A stretch of DNA of 9,265 nt, taken from contig CANBQX010000074.1 of the NCBI GenBank assembly GCA_947371775.1, positions 1 through 9,265 on the forward strand, written 5' to 3'. This document shows, piece by piece, positions 1 through 6,306 of the stretch; the first letter of the stretch is position 1; every line of letters begins with the position of its first letter. The DNA comes from Comamonadaceae bacterium. Lineage in GTDB: Bacteria; Pseudomonadota; Gammaproteobacteria; Burkholderiales; Burkholderiaceae_C. The notes under the pieces are model-generated. The model was not told the origin of the DNA. It was given only the letters and a program-made list of their open reading frames with translations, and did not search any database. Made by a program: the position numbers and the translations under genes.

Positions 1-12
1 AGGTGAAGTTCT

Positions 13-24
13 TGCGCTAGCGCA
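13..24. other. 12-bp perfect palindrome just after the phasin gene
   Basis: TGCGCTAGCGCA lies 5 bp beyond the phasin stop codon. On the transcribed (minus) strand it could fold as a 4-bp stem with a CTAG loop, but no T-tract follows before the window edge, so it is not a convincing Rho-independent terminator. It may be part of a longer 3' structure that continues outside the window. Confidence 0.25.
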
Positions 25-29
25 GTGAA

Positions 30-578
30 TTAACGCTTTTTAGCAGCAGTAGCTTGCTTCGTAGCGTTGGTCGCAGTAGCGGCCACAGCGTTGAAGTTGG
101 CTTCAGCAACGTCAGTCGCTTGCTTCACAGCTTTTTGCACAGATTCCAAAGCGGTGTGGGCAGCAGACACAGCACCTTTCAGGACGGCCACGGCGGACTC
201 CGAACCAGCGGGTGCGTTTTTAGCAGCGCTTTCGACCAGAGCCGAAATTTTGTGCTGTGCGTCTGCGGCTTGGGCTTCCACCGATTTGGTGAACTCAGCG
301 CTGGCGCCGGTCGCGATGTCATACAGGTGACGGCTGTAAGCAGCTGTCTTTTCAGCCAAAGGTTGCAGCAGGCCGGATTGCAGAGCCAACAATTCTTGGG
401 CGTCTTTCACGCTCATGAGGGTTTGGGTGTGGCTCGAAGCTTCGGACAGGGCTGCTTTGGAGGCAGTCAGGTTCAATTCAACGAGTTTTTCCACGCCTTC
501 GAAGGCCTTGCTGGTCAAGCCAAACAGGGTTTCGATGTTGGATTTGTGGGAAGCCATTACTTGTTCTACGGTCATCAT
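30..578 (-). CDS. phaP: Phasin family protein (PHA granule-associated)
   Basis: This 182-residue protein begins MMTVEQVMASHKSNIETL and has the look of the beta-proteobacterial phasin_2 family, which coats polyhydroxyalkanoate granules in the cytoplasm and controls their number and size. It is almost entirely helical and rich in Ala, Ser, Thr, Val and Lys. Its amphipathic first half contains the segment NIETLFGLTSKAFEGVEKLV, and it ends in an Ala/Thr/Lys tail, ATAAKKR. Family length is typically 170-200 residues, so it looks complete. The start at 578 is chosen because GGAG lies 7 nt upstream. A second ATG follows immediately (573-575), so either may be used. An in-frame upstream extension to 728 is rejected because it would read through the promoter and operators and has un-phasin-like sequence. 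Codon use is less GC-biased than in the rest of the window, as is common for very abundant proteins. The gene is monocistronic within the window and divergent from the thioesterase. Confidence 0.9.
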   Translation of the reverse strand: MMTVEQVMASHKSNIETLFGLTSKAFEGVEKLVELNLTASKAALSEASSHTQTLMSVKDAQELLALQSGLLQPLAEKTAAYSRHLYDIATGASAEFTKSVEAQAADAQHKISALVESAAKNAPAGSESAVAVLKGAVSAAHTALESVQKAVKQATDVAEANFNAVAATATNATKQATAAKKR

Positions 579-642
579 GTGAATACTCCAAAAGTTAAAT
601 GAAAAACACCATCTGCTCCGTAACCCAAGCCCTTGCTTGTTC

Positions 643-659
643 ATGTTGCAGTGCAGCAT
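643..659 (-). promoter_or_regulatory. Putative PhaR operator, promoter-proximal copy
   Basis: This is an inverted repeat with arms ATGTTGCA and TGCAGCAT around a central G, matching at 7 of 8 positions. It sits at the predicted transcription start of the phasin gene (about 660). It is almost identical (15 of 16 bases over 644-659 versus 703-718) to a second element 59 bp away. PhaR, the repressor that leaves DNA when PHA granules form, is known to bind TGC/GCA-rich dyads in phasin promoters of Ralstonia and Paracoccus. Assigning this site to PhaR is inference from gene identity and motif type. Confidence 0.65.
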
Positions 660-666
660 GGTTTGA

Positions 667-694
667 ATTATAGGTAGCAAAAGCAGGATTTCAA
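667..694 (-). promoter_or_regulatory. Sigma70-type promoter of the phasin gene
   Basis: Read on the minus strand, TTGAAA (689-694) and a consensus TATAAT (667-672) are separated by 16 bp. The predicted start is near 660, which gives an untranslated leader of about 80 nt before the ATG at 578. A perfect -10 is unusual in this GC-rich sequence, and its position exactly between the two dyads supports it. Confidence 0.75.
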
Positions 695-702
695 GTCTTT
701 TT

Positions 703-717
703 TGTTGCAGTGCAACA
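703..717 (-). promoter_or_regulatory. Putative PhaR operator, upstream copy
   Basis: TGTTGCA-G-TGCAACA is a perfect 7-bp inverted repeat lying 8 bp upstream of the phasin -35 box. It repeats the promoter-proximal dyad in the same orientation, centre to centre 59 bp. Paired binding at both sites would bracket the promoter, a layout consistent with strong PHA-dependent repression of phasin genes. The binding protein is inferred, not seen. Confidence 0.65.
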
Positions 718-730
718 TTTATTTTCACTT

Positions 731-753
731 TTTTGCAAAATTTTTCGAAAAAT
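731..753. promoter_or_regulatory. Two abutting AT-rich palindromes in the phasin/thioesterase gap
   Basis: TTTTGCAAAA (731-740) and ATTTTTCGAAAAAT (740-753) are both perfect palindromes sharing one base. They stand out as an A/T-tract island in otherwise GC-rich DNA, upstream of the phasin operators and about 120 bp before the thioesterase start. They could be a protein-binding or curved-DNA element, or upstream promoter DNA for either gene. No clear -35/-10 pair for the thioesterase was found here. Confidence 0.35.
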
Positions 754-870
754 GGGCGATCTGACCTGTTTTTCTCAGGGAAGGCCAGTGTTGCGCGTGG
801 CAGTGGCAGAATCCGCGCTCCCGCCCTGCACCCGCAGGGGACACCGGCCCATGATCGTTACCCACCTGAC

Positions 871-1302
871 ATGACCAAACCCCAGCCCCTTGACCGCAGC
901 GCCTTCCGTGTCTGGCGCTCCATCCCCACCCGCTGGATGGACAACGATGCCTACGGGCACGTGAACAACGTCGTGTACTACAGCTGGTTCGATACCGCCG
1001 TGAACGCCTACCTGATAGAGAACGGCGCACTGGACGTGGCCCGCGGCGCAACCATTGGCTTGGTGGTCGAGACGCACTGCAACTATTTCGCGCCCCTGTC
1101 GTTTCCGCAGACGGTTGACGTGGGTCTGCGGGTGGCACACCGTGGAAGCTCCAGCGTGCGCTACGAGCTGGGCATTTTTGGCCAGGGTGGTGATACGGCC
1201 GCCGCCCAGGGGCACTTTGTTCATGTGTATGTGGATGCGCGCAGCCGCAAACCCACGCCACTGCCGGATTCCCTTGTTTCTGTACTGGACGCTTTGCTAT
1301 GA
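871..1302 (+). CDS. Hotdog-fold acyl-CoA thioesterase (4HBT-like)
   Basis: This 143-residue single-domain protein carries the 4-hydroxybenzoyl-CoA thioesterase-type active-site motif RWMDNDAYGHVNNVVYYSWFD at residues 21-41. Asp26 aligns with the catalytic Asp17 of the Pseudomonas 4-hydroxybenzoyl-CoA thioesterase. His30 and Asn32-Asn33 belong to the common D-x-x-GHVNN helix start. It would hydrolyse an acyl-CoA to free acid and CoA in the cytoplasm; the acyl group cannot be read from the sequence. Length matches the family (130-150 residues). The ATG at 871 is the only sensible start: the upstream in-frame reading to 733 is low-complexity and unlike the family. No good Shine-Dalgarno sequence precedes it. 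The stop overlaps the next start as ATGA, implying coupled translation with the nitroreductase. An aromatic acyl-CoA substrate would suit the neighbourhood but is speculative; a fatty or phenylacetyl-type acyl-CoA is equally possible. Confidence 0.85.
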   Translation: MTKPQPLDRSAFRVWRSIPTRWMDNDAYGHVNNVVYYSWFDTAVNAYLIENGALDVARGATIGLVVETHCNYFAPLSFPQTVDVGLRVAHRGSSSVRYELGIFGQGGDTAAAQGHFVHVYVDARSRKPTPLPDSLVSVLDALL

Positions 1303-2009
1303 CTTCTGTCGTTTCCTCTTCGAGCCCCGTGGACCAGGCGATCAGCTCGCGCATGTCGGTGCGGGCATTTACGCCCCGGCCCGTGGAAAAAACCTTGGTG
1401 ACCCACCTCCTGGATGTGGCCAGCCGCGCACCCTCGGGCACCAATACCCAGCCCTGGAAAGTCTATGTGCTGCAAGGCGCCAGCCGTGACACGCTGGTGG
1501 ACAAAGTCTGCGCCGCCCACGACGCCGTGCGCGCCGACCCGTCCTTGGCCGCCCAGTATGTCGAGGCCTATGACTATTACCCCGAGAAATGGGTGAGCCC
1601 TTACATAGACCGCCGCCGTGAGAATGGCTGGGGCCTCTATGGTTTGTTGGGCATTGGCAAAGGTGACAAAGACCAGATGCATGCGCAGCACCAGCGCAAT
1701 TACCGGTTTTTTGATGCGCCCGTCGGCCTGATGTTCACCATAGACCGGGTTCTGGGGCGCGGCTCCATGCTGGACTACGGCATGTTCATCCAAAGCATCA
1801 TGGTCGCCGCGCGGGGCCATGGGCTGGCCACCTGCCCGCAAGCGGCGTGGAACGGCTTTGCCAACATCATCCTGCCCCACGTAGGCGCCGGCCCGGACGA
1901 AATGCTGGTCTGTGGCATGGCCTTGGGCTATGCCGACGAGGCCGCGCCCGTGAACGCCTTCCAAACCCCGCGCGTGCCGGTGCAAGACTTCACCACCTGG
2001 CTCGACTAA
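1299..2009 (+). CDS. Nitroreductase family FMN oxidoreductase
   Basis: This 236-residue protein has the nitroreductase signature: the FMN-phosphate-binding SSRMSVRAFTP near residues 16-26, APSGTNTQPWKVYVL at 44-58, a mid-protein FFDAPVGLMFTIDR, and a C-terminal half with the typical GLATCPQAAW segment and a closing LVCGMALGY. Such enzymes are homodimers that use FMN and NAD(P)H to reduce nitroaromatics, quinones or enones in the cytoplasm. The size and the tyrosine-rich insert YVEAYDYYPEKWVSPYIDRRRENGW (residues 87-111) resemble the 4-nitrobenzoate reductase (PnbA)/NfnB-like branch, though that is a recollection of family appearance rather than an alignment. The start overlaps the thioesterase stop by 4 bp. 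The physiological substrate is unknown; general quinone or nitro reduction is the cautious call. Confidence 0.85.
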   Translation: MTSVVSSSSPVDQAISSRMSVRAFTPRPVEKTLVTHLLDVASRAPSGTNTQPWKVYVLQGASRDTLVDKVCAAHDAVRADPSLAAQYVEAYDYYPEKWVSPYIDRRRENGWGLYGLLGIGKGDKDQMHAQHQRNYRFFDAPVGLMFTIDRVLGRGSMLDYGMFIQSIMVAARGHGLATCPQAAWNGFANIILPHVGAGPDEMLVCGMALGYADEAAPVNAFQTPRVPVQDFTTWLD

Positions 2010-2031
2010 ACCTTCCTATTGCAATCGCCTC

Positions 2032-3027
2032 ATGACTGCCACTTCCAAACCTTCTCTGTTGGTGACCCGGGCCATTTTTCCCGAGGTGATCGAGCGCCTG
2101 TCGGCCCACTTTACGGTCGAATCCAACCCAGAGGACACGCTGTGGGACCGCGCGGAGCTGGTGCGCCGCTTGCAGGGCAAGGTGGGCGCCTTTACGACGG
2201 GCGTGGAGCGCATCGATGCCGAGCTGCTGGCGCAGTGCCCTGATCTGAAGCTGTGTGCCAACATGACCGTGGGCTACAACAACTTTGATCTGGACGCCAT
2301 GACGGCGGCCGGTGTGCTGGGCACCAATGCGCCCGACGTGCTCACCGAAACCACGGCGGACTTTGGCTTTGCGCTGCTCATGGCCACGGCCCGGCGGGTG
2401 TCGGAGAGCGAGCATTTCTTGCGCGCTGGCCACTGGACGCGCTGGAGCTACGACATGTTCTCGGGCGCGGAGGTGCATGGCAGCACCCTGGGCATTTTGG
2501 GCATGGGCCGCATCGGCCAGGCCATTGCGCGCCGGGGTGCCCACGGCTTTGGGATGAAGGTGATTTACCACAACCGCACGCCCCTGAGTGCCGCACTGGA
2601 GCAGGATTGCAAGGCGCGTTATGTGAGCAAACAGGAGTTGCTCGCCACCGCTGACCACCTGGTGCTGGTGGTGCCTTACAGCGCGGCGTCCCACCACAGC
2701 ATTGGAGCGGCAGAGCTCGCACAGATGAAGCCGACCGCCACATTGATCAACATTGCGCGGGGCGGCATTGTGGACGACGCGGCCTTGGCACAAGCGCTCA
2801 AAGACCGGGTCATTGCTGCGGCAGGGCTCGATGTGTTTGAGGGAGAGCCCAGCGTGCACCCCGAGTTGCTCCAAGTGCCCAACGTGGTACTCACACCGCA
2901 CATCGCCAGCGCGACCGAGGGCACGCGCCGCGCCATGGCCAGTCTGGCCGTGGACAACCTGATTGGTTATTTACTCAATGGCACCGCCGTCACGCCGTTG
3001 AACCCTGCGGCGATTCACAACAGATAA
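2032..3027 (+). CDS. D-2-hydroxyacid dehydrogenase (glyoxylate/hydroxypyruvate reductase type)
   Basis: This 331-residue protein has the full D-isomer-specific 2-hydroxyacid dehydrogenase architecture. The catalytic domain is in two parts, roughly residues 8-105 and 290-325. The central Rossmann domain carries GMGRIG at 157-162. The catalytic triad is visible as Arg243 (NIARGG), Glu272 (FEGEP) and His290 (TPHIASAT). The substrate-loop segment NMTVGYNNFD at 77-86 is typical of glyoxylate/hydroxypyruvate reductases. The end of the second beta strand reads HNRT (180-183) with no acidic residue, which in this family points to NADPH rather than NADH. It would reduce glyoxylate, hydroxypyruvate or a related 2-keto acid in the cytoplasm. 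It follows the nitroreductase by 22 bp and probably shares its transcript, though no strong ribosome-binding site is seen. It could equally reduce a larger 2-keto acid (2-ketogluconate-reductase-like relatives exist). Confidence 0.88.
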   Translation: MTATSKPSLLVTRAIFPEVIERLSAHFTVESNPEDTLWDRAELVRRLQGKVGAFTTGVERIDAELLAQCPDLKLCANMTVGYNNFDLDAMTAAGVLGTNAPDVLTETTADFGFALLMATARRVSESEHFLRAGHWTRWSYDMFSGAEVHGSTLGILGMGRIGQAIARRGAHGFGMKVIYHNRTPLSAALEQDCKARYVSKQELLATADHLVLVVPYSAASHHSIGAAELAQMKPTATLINIARGGIVDDAALAQALKDRVIAAAGLDVFEGEPSVHPELLQVPNVVLTPHIASATEGTRRAMASLAVDNLIGYLLNGTAVTPLNPAAIHNR

Positions 3028-3032
3028 GCCTC

Positions 3033-3046
3033 CAGGTGGGCGCCTG
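3033..3046. terminator. Weak hairpin between convergent genes
   Basis: The 35-bp gap between the dehydrogenase stop and the LysR stop contains CAGGT-GGGC-GCCTG, a 5-bp stem including one G-T wobble with a 4-nt loop. There is no T-tract on either side, so it is a poor intrinsic terminator. It is listed only because converging transcription units need to end here and nothing better is visible. Confidence 0.2.
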
Positions 3047-3062
3047 CTAGGGGAGGATGGCC

Positions 3063-3971
3063 TTACAGCAAGGCCAGCGCGGTATCCCGTAGCAGCTGTA
3101 TCGTGGCCAGCTGCGTCTGTGTGCTGGGTCGCGAGGCGCTGAGGGCGACGCTCAGCGCAATGCGCAGTGCGTGATCGGCCACATTGATCGGTCGGACTGC
3201 AAAAGCACTGGGCCGCGTCGAACGCGCCACCGCGTTGCGCGACAGCACCGCATAGCCCGCGCCATCGTCCACCAAGTCCAGGATCGCAGAGATACCGTCA
3301 ATCTCCAAACCGATGGTGGGGCGGCAGCCCAGCGCCGCCATCTCGGACTCGACAAACATGCGGATCGCGTTGGGTCGGCTGGGAATGACCAAGGGCAGGG
3401 CGGCAATGTCTTGCAAGGCAATCGGGCCCGGCGGCGGGTCTTCTTGGAGTCCGGGCGGGCGGGCTTGCACCAGCAGCAAGGCTTCGTGCAGGAGTGGCGT
3501 GACCTCTAGGCCCTGTGCGGAGGGTGTGTTGTACAGCACGGCAATGTCCAGGCGCCCAGTGGTCAGGCCGTCCTGCATGGCGGTGGAAAGCCCCTCGCTG
3601 ATTGATAACTGGGCTTGGGGCAAGTGTTGGCGAAACGCGCGTGTGAGCGGCACCGTGATCACCCGCGCCAGACTGGGCGGCAAGCCCAGGGCCACCCGAC
3701 CCGCCAAGCCGCCACGCACGCGGGCGAGATCGTCGCGCGCGCGGGCCACCTGGTGCAAGATGCCCCGGCCATGTTCCAAGAGCAGTTGTCCGGCCTCGGT
3801 CGGCGCCGCACCGCGCCCGTTGCGGGTGAGCAGGGTTTGGTGCAATTCCACCTCGAGCAAGCGCACCTGGCGGCTCAGCATGGGCTGGCTGGTGTTCAGC
3901 GCGGCCGCAGCCCGGGTAAAGCTGCCGAGCTCTGCGACACGAACAAAGTATTCGAGTTGTTTGAGGTCCAT
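3063..3971 (-). CDS. LysR-type transcriptional regulator
   Basis: This 302-residue protein starts MDLKQLEYFVRVAELGSF and has a canonical LysR N-terminal winged helix-turn-helix: residues 2-60, with the recognition region SFTRAAAALNTSQPMLSRQV at 17-36 and the wing LLTRNGRGAAPTEAG at 47-61. A linker helix follows, then a two-lobed periplasmic-binding-protein-like effector domain from about residue 90 to the end. Length is standard. The RGxxPTxAG wing style resembles the NAC/CbbR-like portion of the family. It is transcribed divergently from the isomerase-TRAP-pobA operon across a short shared control region with two inverted repeats, the classic LysR arrangement. It is therefore the likely activator of that operon, responding to an aromatic acid or ring-cleavage intermediate. 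Comamonas protocatechuate clusters also carry local regulators (PmdR), but orthology is not established here. No strong Shine-Dalgarno sequence is seen. Confidence 0.9.
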   Translation of the reverse strand: MDLKQLEYFVRVAELGSFTRAAAALNTSQPMLSRQVRLLEVELHQTLLTRNGRGAAPTEAGQLLLEHGRGILHQVARARDDLARVRGGLAGRVALGLPPSLARVITVPLTRAFRQHLPQAQLSISEGLSTAMQDGLTTGRLDIAVLYNTPSAQGLEVTPLLHEALLLVQARPPGLQEDPPPGPIALQDIAALPLVIPSRPNAIRMFVESEMAALGCRPTIGLEIDGISAILDLVDDGAGYAVLSRNAVARSTRPSAFAVRPINVADHALRIALSVALSASRPSTQTQLATIQLLRDTALALL

Positions 3972-3999
3972 GGGGTGTCCATTTCTCTCTGCATTTTTA

Positions 4000-4020
4000 C
4001 ATGACAGAGCGTCTGTTATG
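4000..4020. promoter_or_regulatory. 21-bp inverted repeat in the lysR/isomerase control region
   Basis: The arms read CATgACAGA and TCTGTtATG around a central GCG, pairing at 8 of 9 positions. It lies 29 bp upstream of the lysR start codon, where a bound protein could block lysR expression. It is not of the T-N11-A form expected of a LysR box, so it may be an autoregulatory site of unusual form or the operator of another regulator. Confidence 0.5.
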
Positions 4021-4028
4021 CGATTTTT

Positions 4029-4043
4029 ATCTAACTGATAGAT
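4029..4043. promoter_or_regulatory. LysR-type T-N11-A box
   Basis: ATCTA-ACTGA-TAGAT is a perfect 5-bp inverted repeat with T and A eleven bases apart, the standard LysR recognition-site shape. Its end lies 72 bp before the isomerase ATG and its centre is 26 bp from the neighbouring 21-bp dyad. A binding role for the divergent LysR protein follows from position and form; no convincing -35/-10 pair for the isomerase operon could be fixed downstream, as is common for activator-dependent promoters. Confidence 0.6.
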
Positions 4044-4115
4044 GCAGCTGAGGCTTATCGCGCGGACGCTCGGCCCTCACAATGCGCCCACCTCCATTTG
4101 CCTTGCTTTGTGCCC

Positions 4116-5255
4116 ATGCCCACTGCGTCCCAAACAGCCATTGCCTGCCTGCTCATGCGCGGCGGAACCTCCAAGGGCGCATTTTTCAATGCAGCGGATT
4201 TGCCCTCGGACGTCGCCACGCGCGATCGGGTGCTGCTGGCTGCGCTGGGCAGCCCGGATGCGCGCCAGATCGACGGCGTGGGCGGCGCCCATCCGCTGAC
4301 CAGCAAGGTTGCCATCGTCAGCCCCAGCGCCGTACCGGGCGTGGACCTGGACTTTCTGTTTGCGCAGCTCCAACCCGATAAAGACACGGTAGACACCACG
4401 CCCAACTGCGGCAATATGCTGGCCGCGGTGGTTCCTTTCGCGCTGGAAACCGGCATGGTGCAAGCCCAAGGCGACAGCACCACCTTGCGGGTACTGACTC
4501 GCAATACCGATATGCAGTGCGACATCACCGTGGACACCCGGGGTGGGGTGGTGCAGTACGCAGGCAGCGCGCGCATTGACGGGGTACCCGGCAGCTCCGC
4601 GCCAGTCACGATTAATTTTTTAGACACCGCCGGATCGGTCTGCGCGGGCTTGCTGCCCACAGGCCAGGTCAAAGACCGTATTACTGTGCGCGGCGCAGGC
4701 TTTGACGATTTCACACTGGACGTGACCTGCATTGACAACGGCATGCCCTTGGTGATTTTCAAAGCCACGGACCTGGGTGCTACCGGCTACGAGACTGTGG
4801 CAGAACTCAATGCCGACACCGTGCTCAAGGCCCGCATGGAGGCCTTGCGTTTGCAGGTCTCGCTGCGCATGGGTTTGGGCGACGTCAGCAAAAAGAACTA
4901 CCCCAAGATGACCTTGATTGCGCCGCCACGCGATGGCGGCAGCATCAGCACGCGCAGTTTTATTCCCCATGTGTGCCACGACGCCATTGGTGTGATGGCC
5001 GCCGTCACGGTGGGCACGGCCTGTGTGATGTCGGGCTCGGTCTGCGAGGGCGTGGCGGTGATGCCCGCGGGCAGCCTGGAGCCGGTGGTGTCGGTCGAGC
5101 ATCCCACGGGTGAATTCAGCGTCGCGCTCGGACTGGACCCCGCCAACCCTCAAAATGTGACCCGCGCGGCACTGCTGCGCACCGCGCGATTGCTGATGCG
5201 CGGCGAAGTCATGGTCCCCACGTCGGTGTGGGCGGGCCACAGTGACCCCATTTGA
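4116..5255 (+). CDS. galD: PrpF-family isomerase, probable 4-oxalomesaconate tautomerase (GalD/LigU type)
   Basis: This 379-residue protein has the PrpF-family fold (tandem diaminopimelate-epimerase-like domains). Diagnostic motifs are LMRGGTSKGAFF near the N-terminus, GSPDARQIDGVGGAHPLTSKVA around 45-66, and NCGNM around 97-101. Lys64 and Cys98 are spaced like the catalytic Lys66/Cys100 pair of LigU. Family members isomerise substituted aconitates or 4-oxalomesaconate by proton transfer. Co-location with pobA favours the step that converts 4-oxalomesaconate to the hydratase substrate in protocatechuate or gallate 4,5-cleavage (ligU, pmdU, galD). The alternative is a 2-methylaconitate or other tricarboxylate isomerase, but no prpC or acnD is present. 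The ATG at 4116 is preferred. In-frame TTG (4098) and GTG (4110) lie upstream and would add six or two residues not needed by the family. The ribosome-binding site is weak. It is first in the operon, 21 bp before the TRAP binding-protein gene. Confidence 0.82.
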   Translation: MPTASQTAIACLLMRGGTSKGAFFNAADLPSDVATRDRVLLAALGSPDARQIDGVGGAHPLTSKVAIVSPSAVPGVDLDFLFAQLQPDKDTVDTTPNCGNMLAAVVPFALETGMVQAQGDSTTLRVLTRNTDMQCDITVDTRGGVVQYAGSARIDGVPGSSAPVTINFLDTAGSVCAGLLPTGQVKDRITVRGAGFDDFTLDVTCIDNGMPLVIFKATDLGATGYETVAELNADTVLKARMEALRLQVSLRMGLGDVSKKNYPKMTLIAPPRDGGSISTRSFIPHVCHDAIGVMAAVTVGTACVMSGSVCEGVAVMPAGSLEPVVSVEHPTGEFSVALGLDPANPQNVTRAALLRTARLLMRGEVMVPTSVWAGHSDPI

Positions 5256-5266
5256 ATTTTTACAAC

Positions 5267-5272
5267 AGGAGA
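5267..5272 (+). promoter_or_regulatory. Strong ribosome-binding site of the TRAP binding-protein gene
   Basis: AGGAGA is the best Shine-Dalgarno match among the plus-strand genes here. It lies 4 nt before the first ATG (5277) and 7 nt before the second (5280), so the second of the tandem start codons has the more usual spacing. It fits high expression of a periplasmic binding protein. Confidence 0.7.
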
Positions 5273-5276
5273 CCCA

Positions 5277-6302
5277 ATGATGAAAAGCTTGAAATCTTTG
5301 TTCGCGCTGCCTTTGCTGGCCTGCGCCGTGGCGGCTTCGGCCCAAACCGTGACGCTCAAACTGCACCACTTTTTGCCGGCGGGTTCTGCCGCGCAAACGA
5401 TGTTTCTCAAGCCCTGGTGCGACCGCATTGCCCAGGAATCGGCTGACAAACTCAAATGCCAAATTTATCCCTCCATGCAATTGGGTGGCACGCCTCCGCA
5501 GTTGTTCGACCAGGTGAAAGATGGCGTGGTCGATGTCACCTGGACGCTGCTGGGCTACTCGGCCGGGCGCTTTCCCTTGATCGAGGTGTTTGAGTTGCCC
5601 TTCATGATGGAAAACCCCGAAGGCACCAGCAAAGCGGTGTGGGATTACGTGCAGCTCAATGACCAGGCGGAGTTCAAAGACATCCACCCCTTGGCCTTCC
5701 ATGTGCATGGCGACGGCGTGTTCCACATGGTCAACAAGCCGATCAAGGTCATGGCTGATCTGAAAGACCAAAAAGTCCGCGCACCCACCCGCCAAACCAA
5801 CAAAATGCTGGCTGCCCTGGGCGCCACCCCGGTGGCCATGCCCGTGCCGCAGGTGAGCGACGCGTTGGCCAAGTCGGTGATTGACGGTGCGCTGGTGCCC
5901 TACGAAGTGGTGCCCTCGGTCAAGATCCAGGAGCTGGTGAAGTTCCACTCCGAGACCGACCCCTCCGAGCCCGCGATTTACACCTCGGTGTTTGTGCTGG
6001 CCATGAACAAGGCCAAGTACGACAGTCTGCCCGCCGACCTGAAAAAAGTGCTGGACGCCAACAGCGGAAAAGCGCTCTCGGGCATGGCGGGCAAAGCATT
6101 CCTGGCGGCTGACGTTGAAGGCAAAAAGCTCACGACCAAGAACACCACCAATGTGATTCCCAAGTCGGAGCTCGTGGCCTGGAAGAAAGTCGGCCAAACC
6201 GTGACCGATGCCTGGGTGGCTGACGTGACGGCCAAGGGCGCGAACGGCAAGCAACTGCTGGACAGTGCCCGCGCATTGATCGCCAAGAACTCCGACAAAT
6301 AA
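5277..6302 (+). CDS. dctP: TRAP transporter substrate-binding protein (DctP family)
   Basis: This 341-residue precursor has a clear Sec signal peptide (KSLK, then a hydrophobic core to residue 20) with an Ala-Ser-Ala cleavage site after residue 22. The mature protein is a DctP-type extracytoplasmic receptor: LKLHHFLPAGSAAQTMFLKPW at 27-47, YPSMQLGGTPPQLFDQVKDGVVDVTW at 64-89, and DLKDQKVRAPTRQTNKMLAALGATPVAMPVPQV at 161-193. Arg168 in KVRAP matches the nearly universal carboxylate-binding arginine (SiaP Arg147). The position matching the second sialate-binding arginine (SiaP Arg127) is Val148, within HVHGDGVFH, so the ligand is probably not a sialic acid. A monocarboxylate such as an aromatic acid would fit. 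The protein would deliver ligand in the periplasm to the DctQM pair encoded directly downstream. Substrate assignment to 4-hydroxybenzoate or a relative rests on operon context only. The gene symbol is the generic family name. Confidence 0.92.
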   Translation: MMKSLKSLFALPLLACAVAASAQTVTLKLHHFLPAGSAAQTMFLKPWCDRIAQESADKLKCQIYPSMQLGGTPPQLFDQVKDGVVDVTWTLLGYSAGRFPLIEVFELPFMMENPEGTSKAVWDYVQLNDQAEFKDIHPLAFHVHGDGVFHMVNKPIKVMADLKDQKVRAPTRQTNKMLAALGATPVAMPVPQVSDALAKSVIDGALVPYEVVPSVKIQELVKFHSETDPSEPAIYTSVFVLAMNKAKYDSLPADLKKVLDANSGKALSGMAGKAFLAADVEGKKLTTKNTTNVIPKSELVAWKKVGQTVTDAWVADVTAKGANGKQLLDSARALIAKNSDK

Positions 6303-6306
6303 ATCG

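Noticed and set aside
579..728. N-terminal extension of the phasin by 50 codons to an ATG at 728
   Set aside because: The extension would cover the TATAAT promoter and both operators; a good Shine-Dalgarno sequence precedes the ATG at 578 where phasin homology begins.
733..870. N-terminal extension of the thioesterase to an ATG at 733
   Set aside because: The extra 46 residues do not resemble hotdog thioesterases and overlap the AT-palindrome island; the family begins normally from 871.
1385..1412. Possible minus-strand terminator (GGTG/CACC hairpin then T-run) inside the nitroreductase gene
   Set aside because: The stem is only 4 bp, separated from the T-run, and no minus-strand transcript is expected there.
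4620..6254. Long open frame of about 544 codons on the minus strand, opposite the isomerase and dctP genes
   Set aside because: It is antisense to two well-recognised genes, has a His/Gly/Arg-rich composition with no family resemblance, and is explained by G/C third-position bias of the plus-strand genes.
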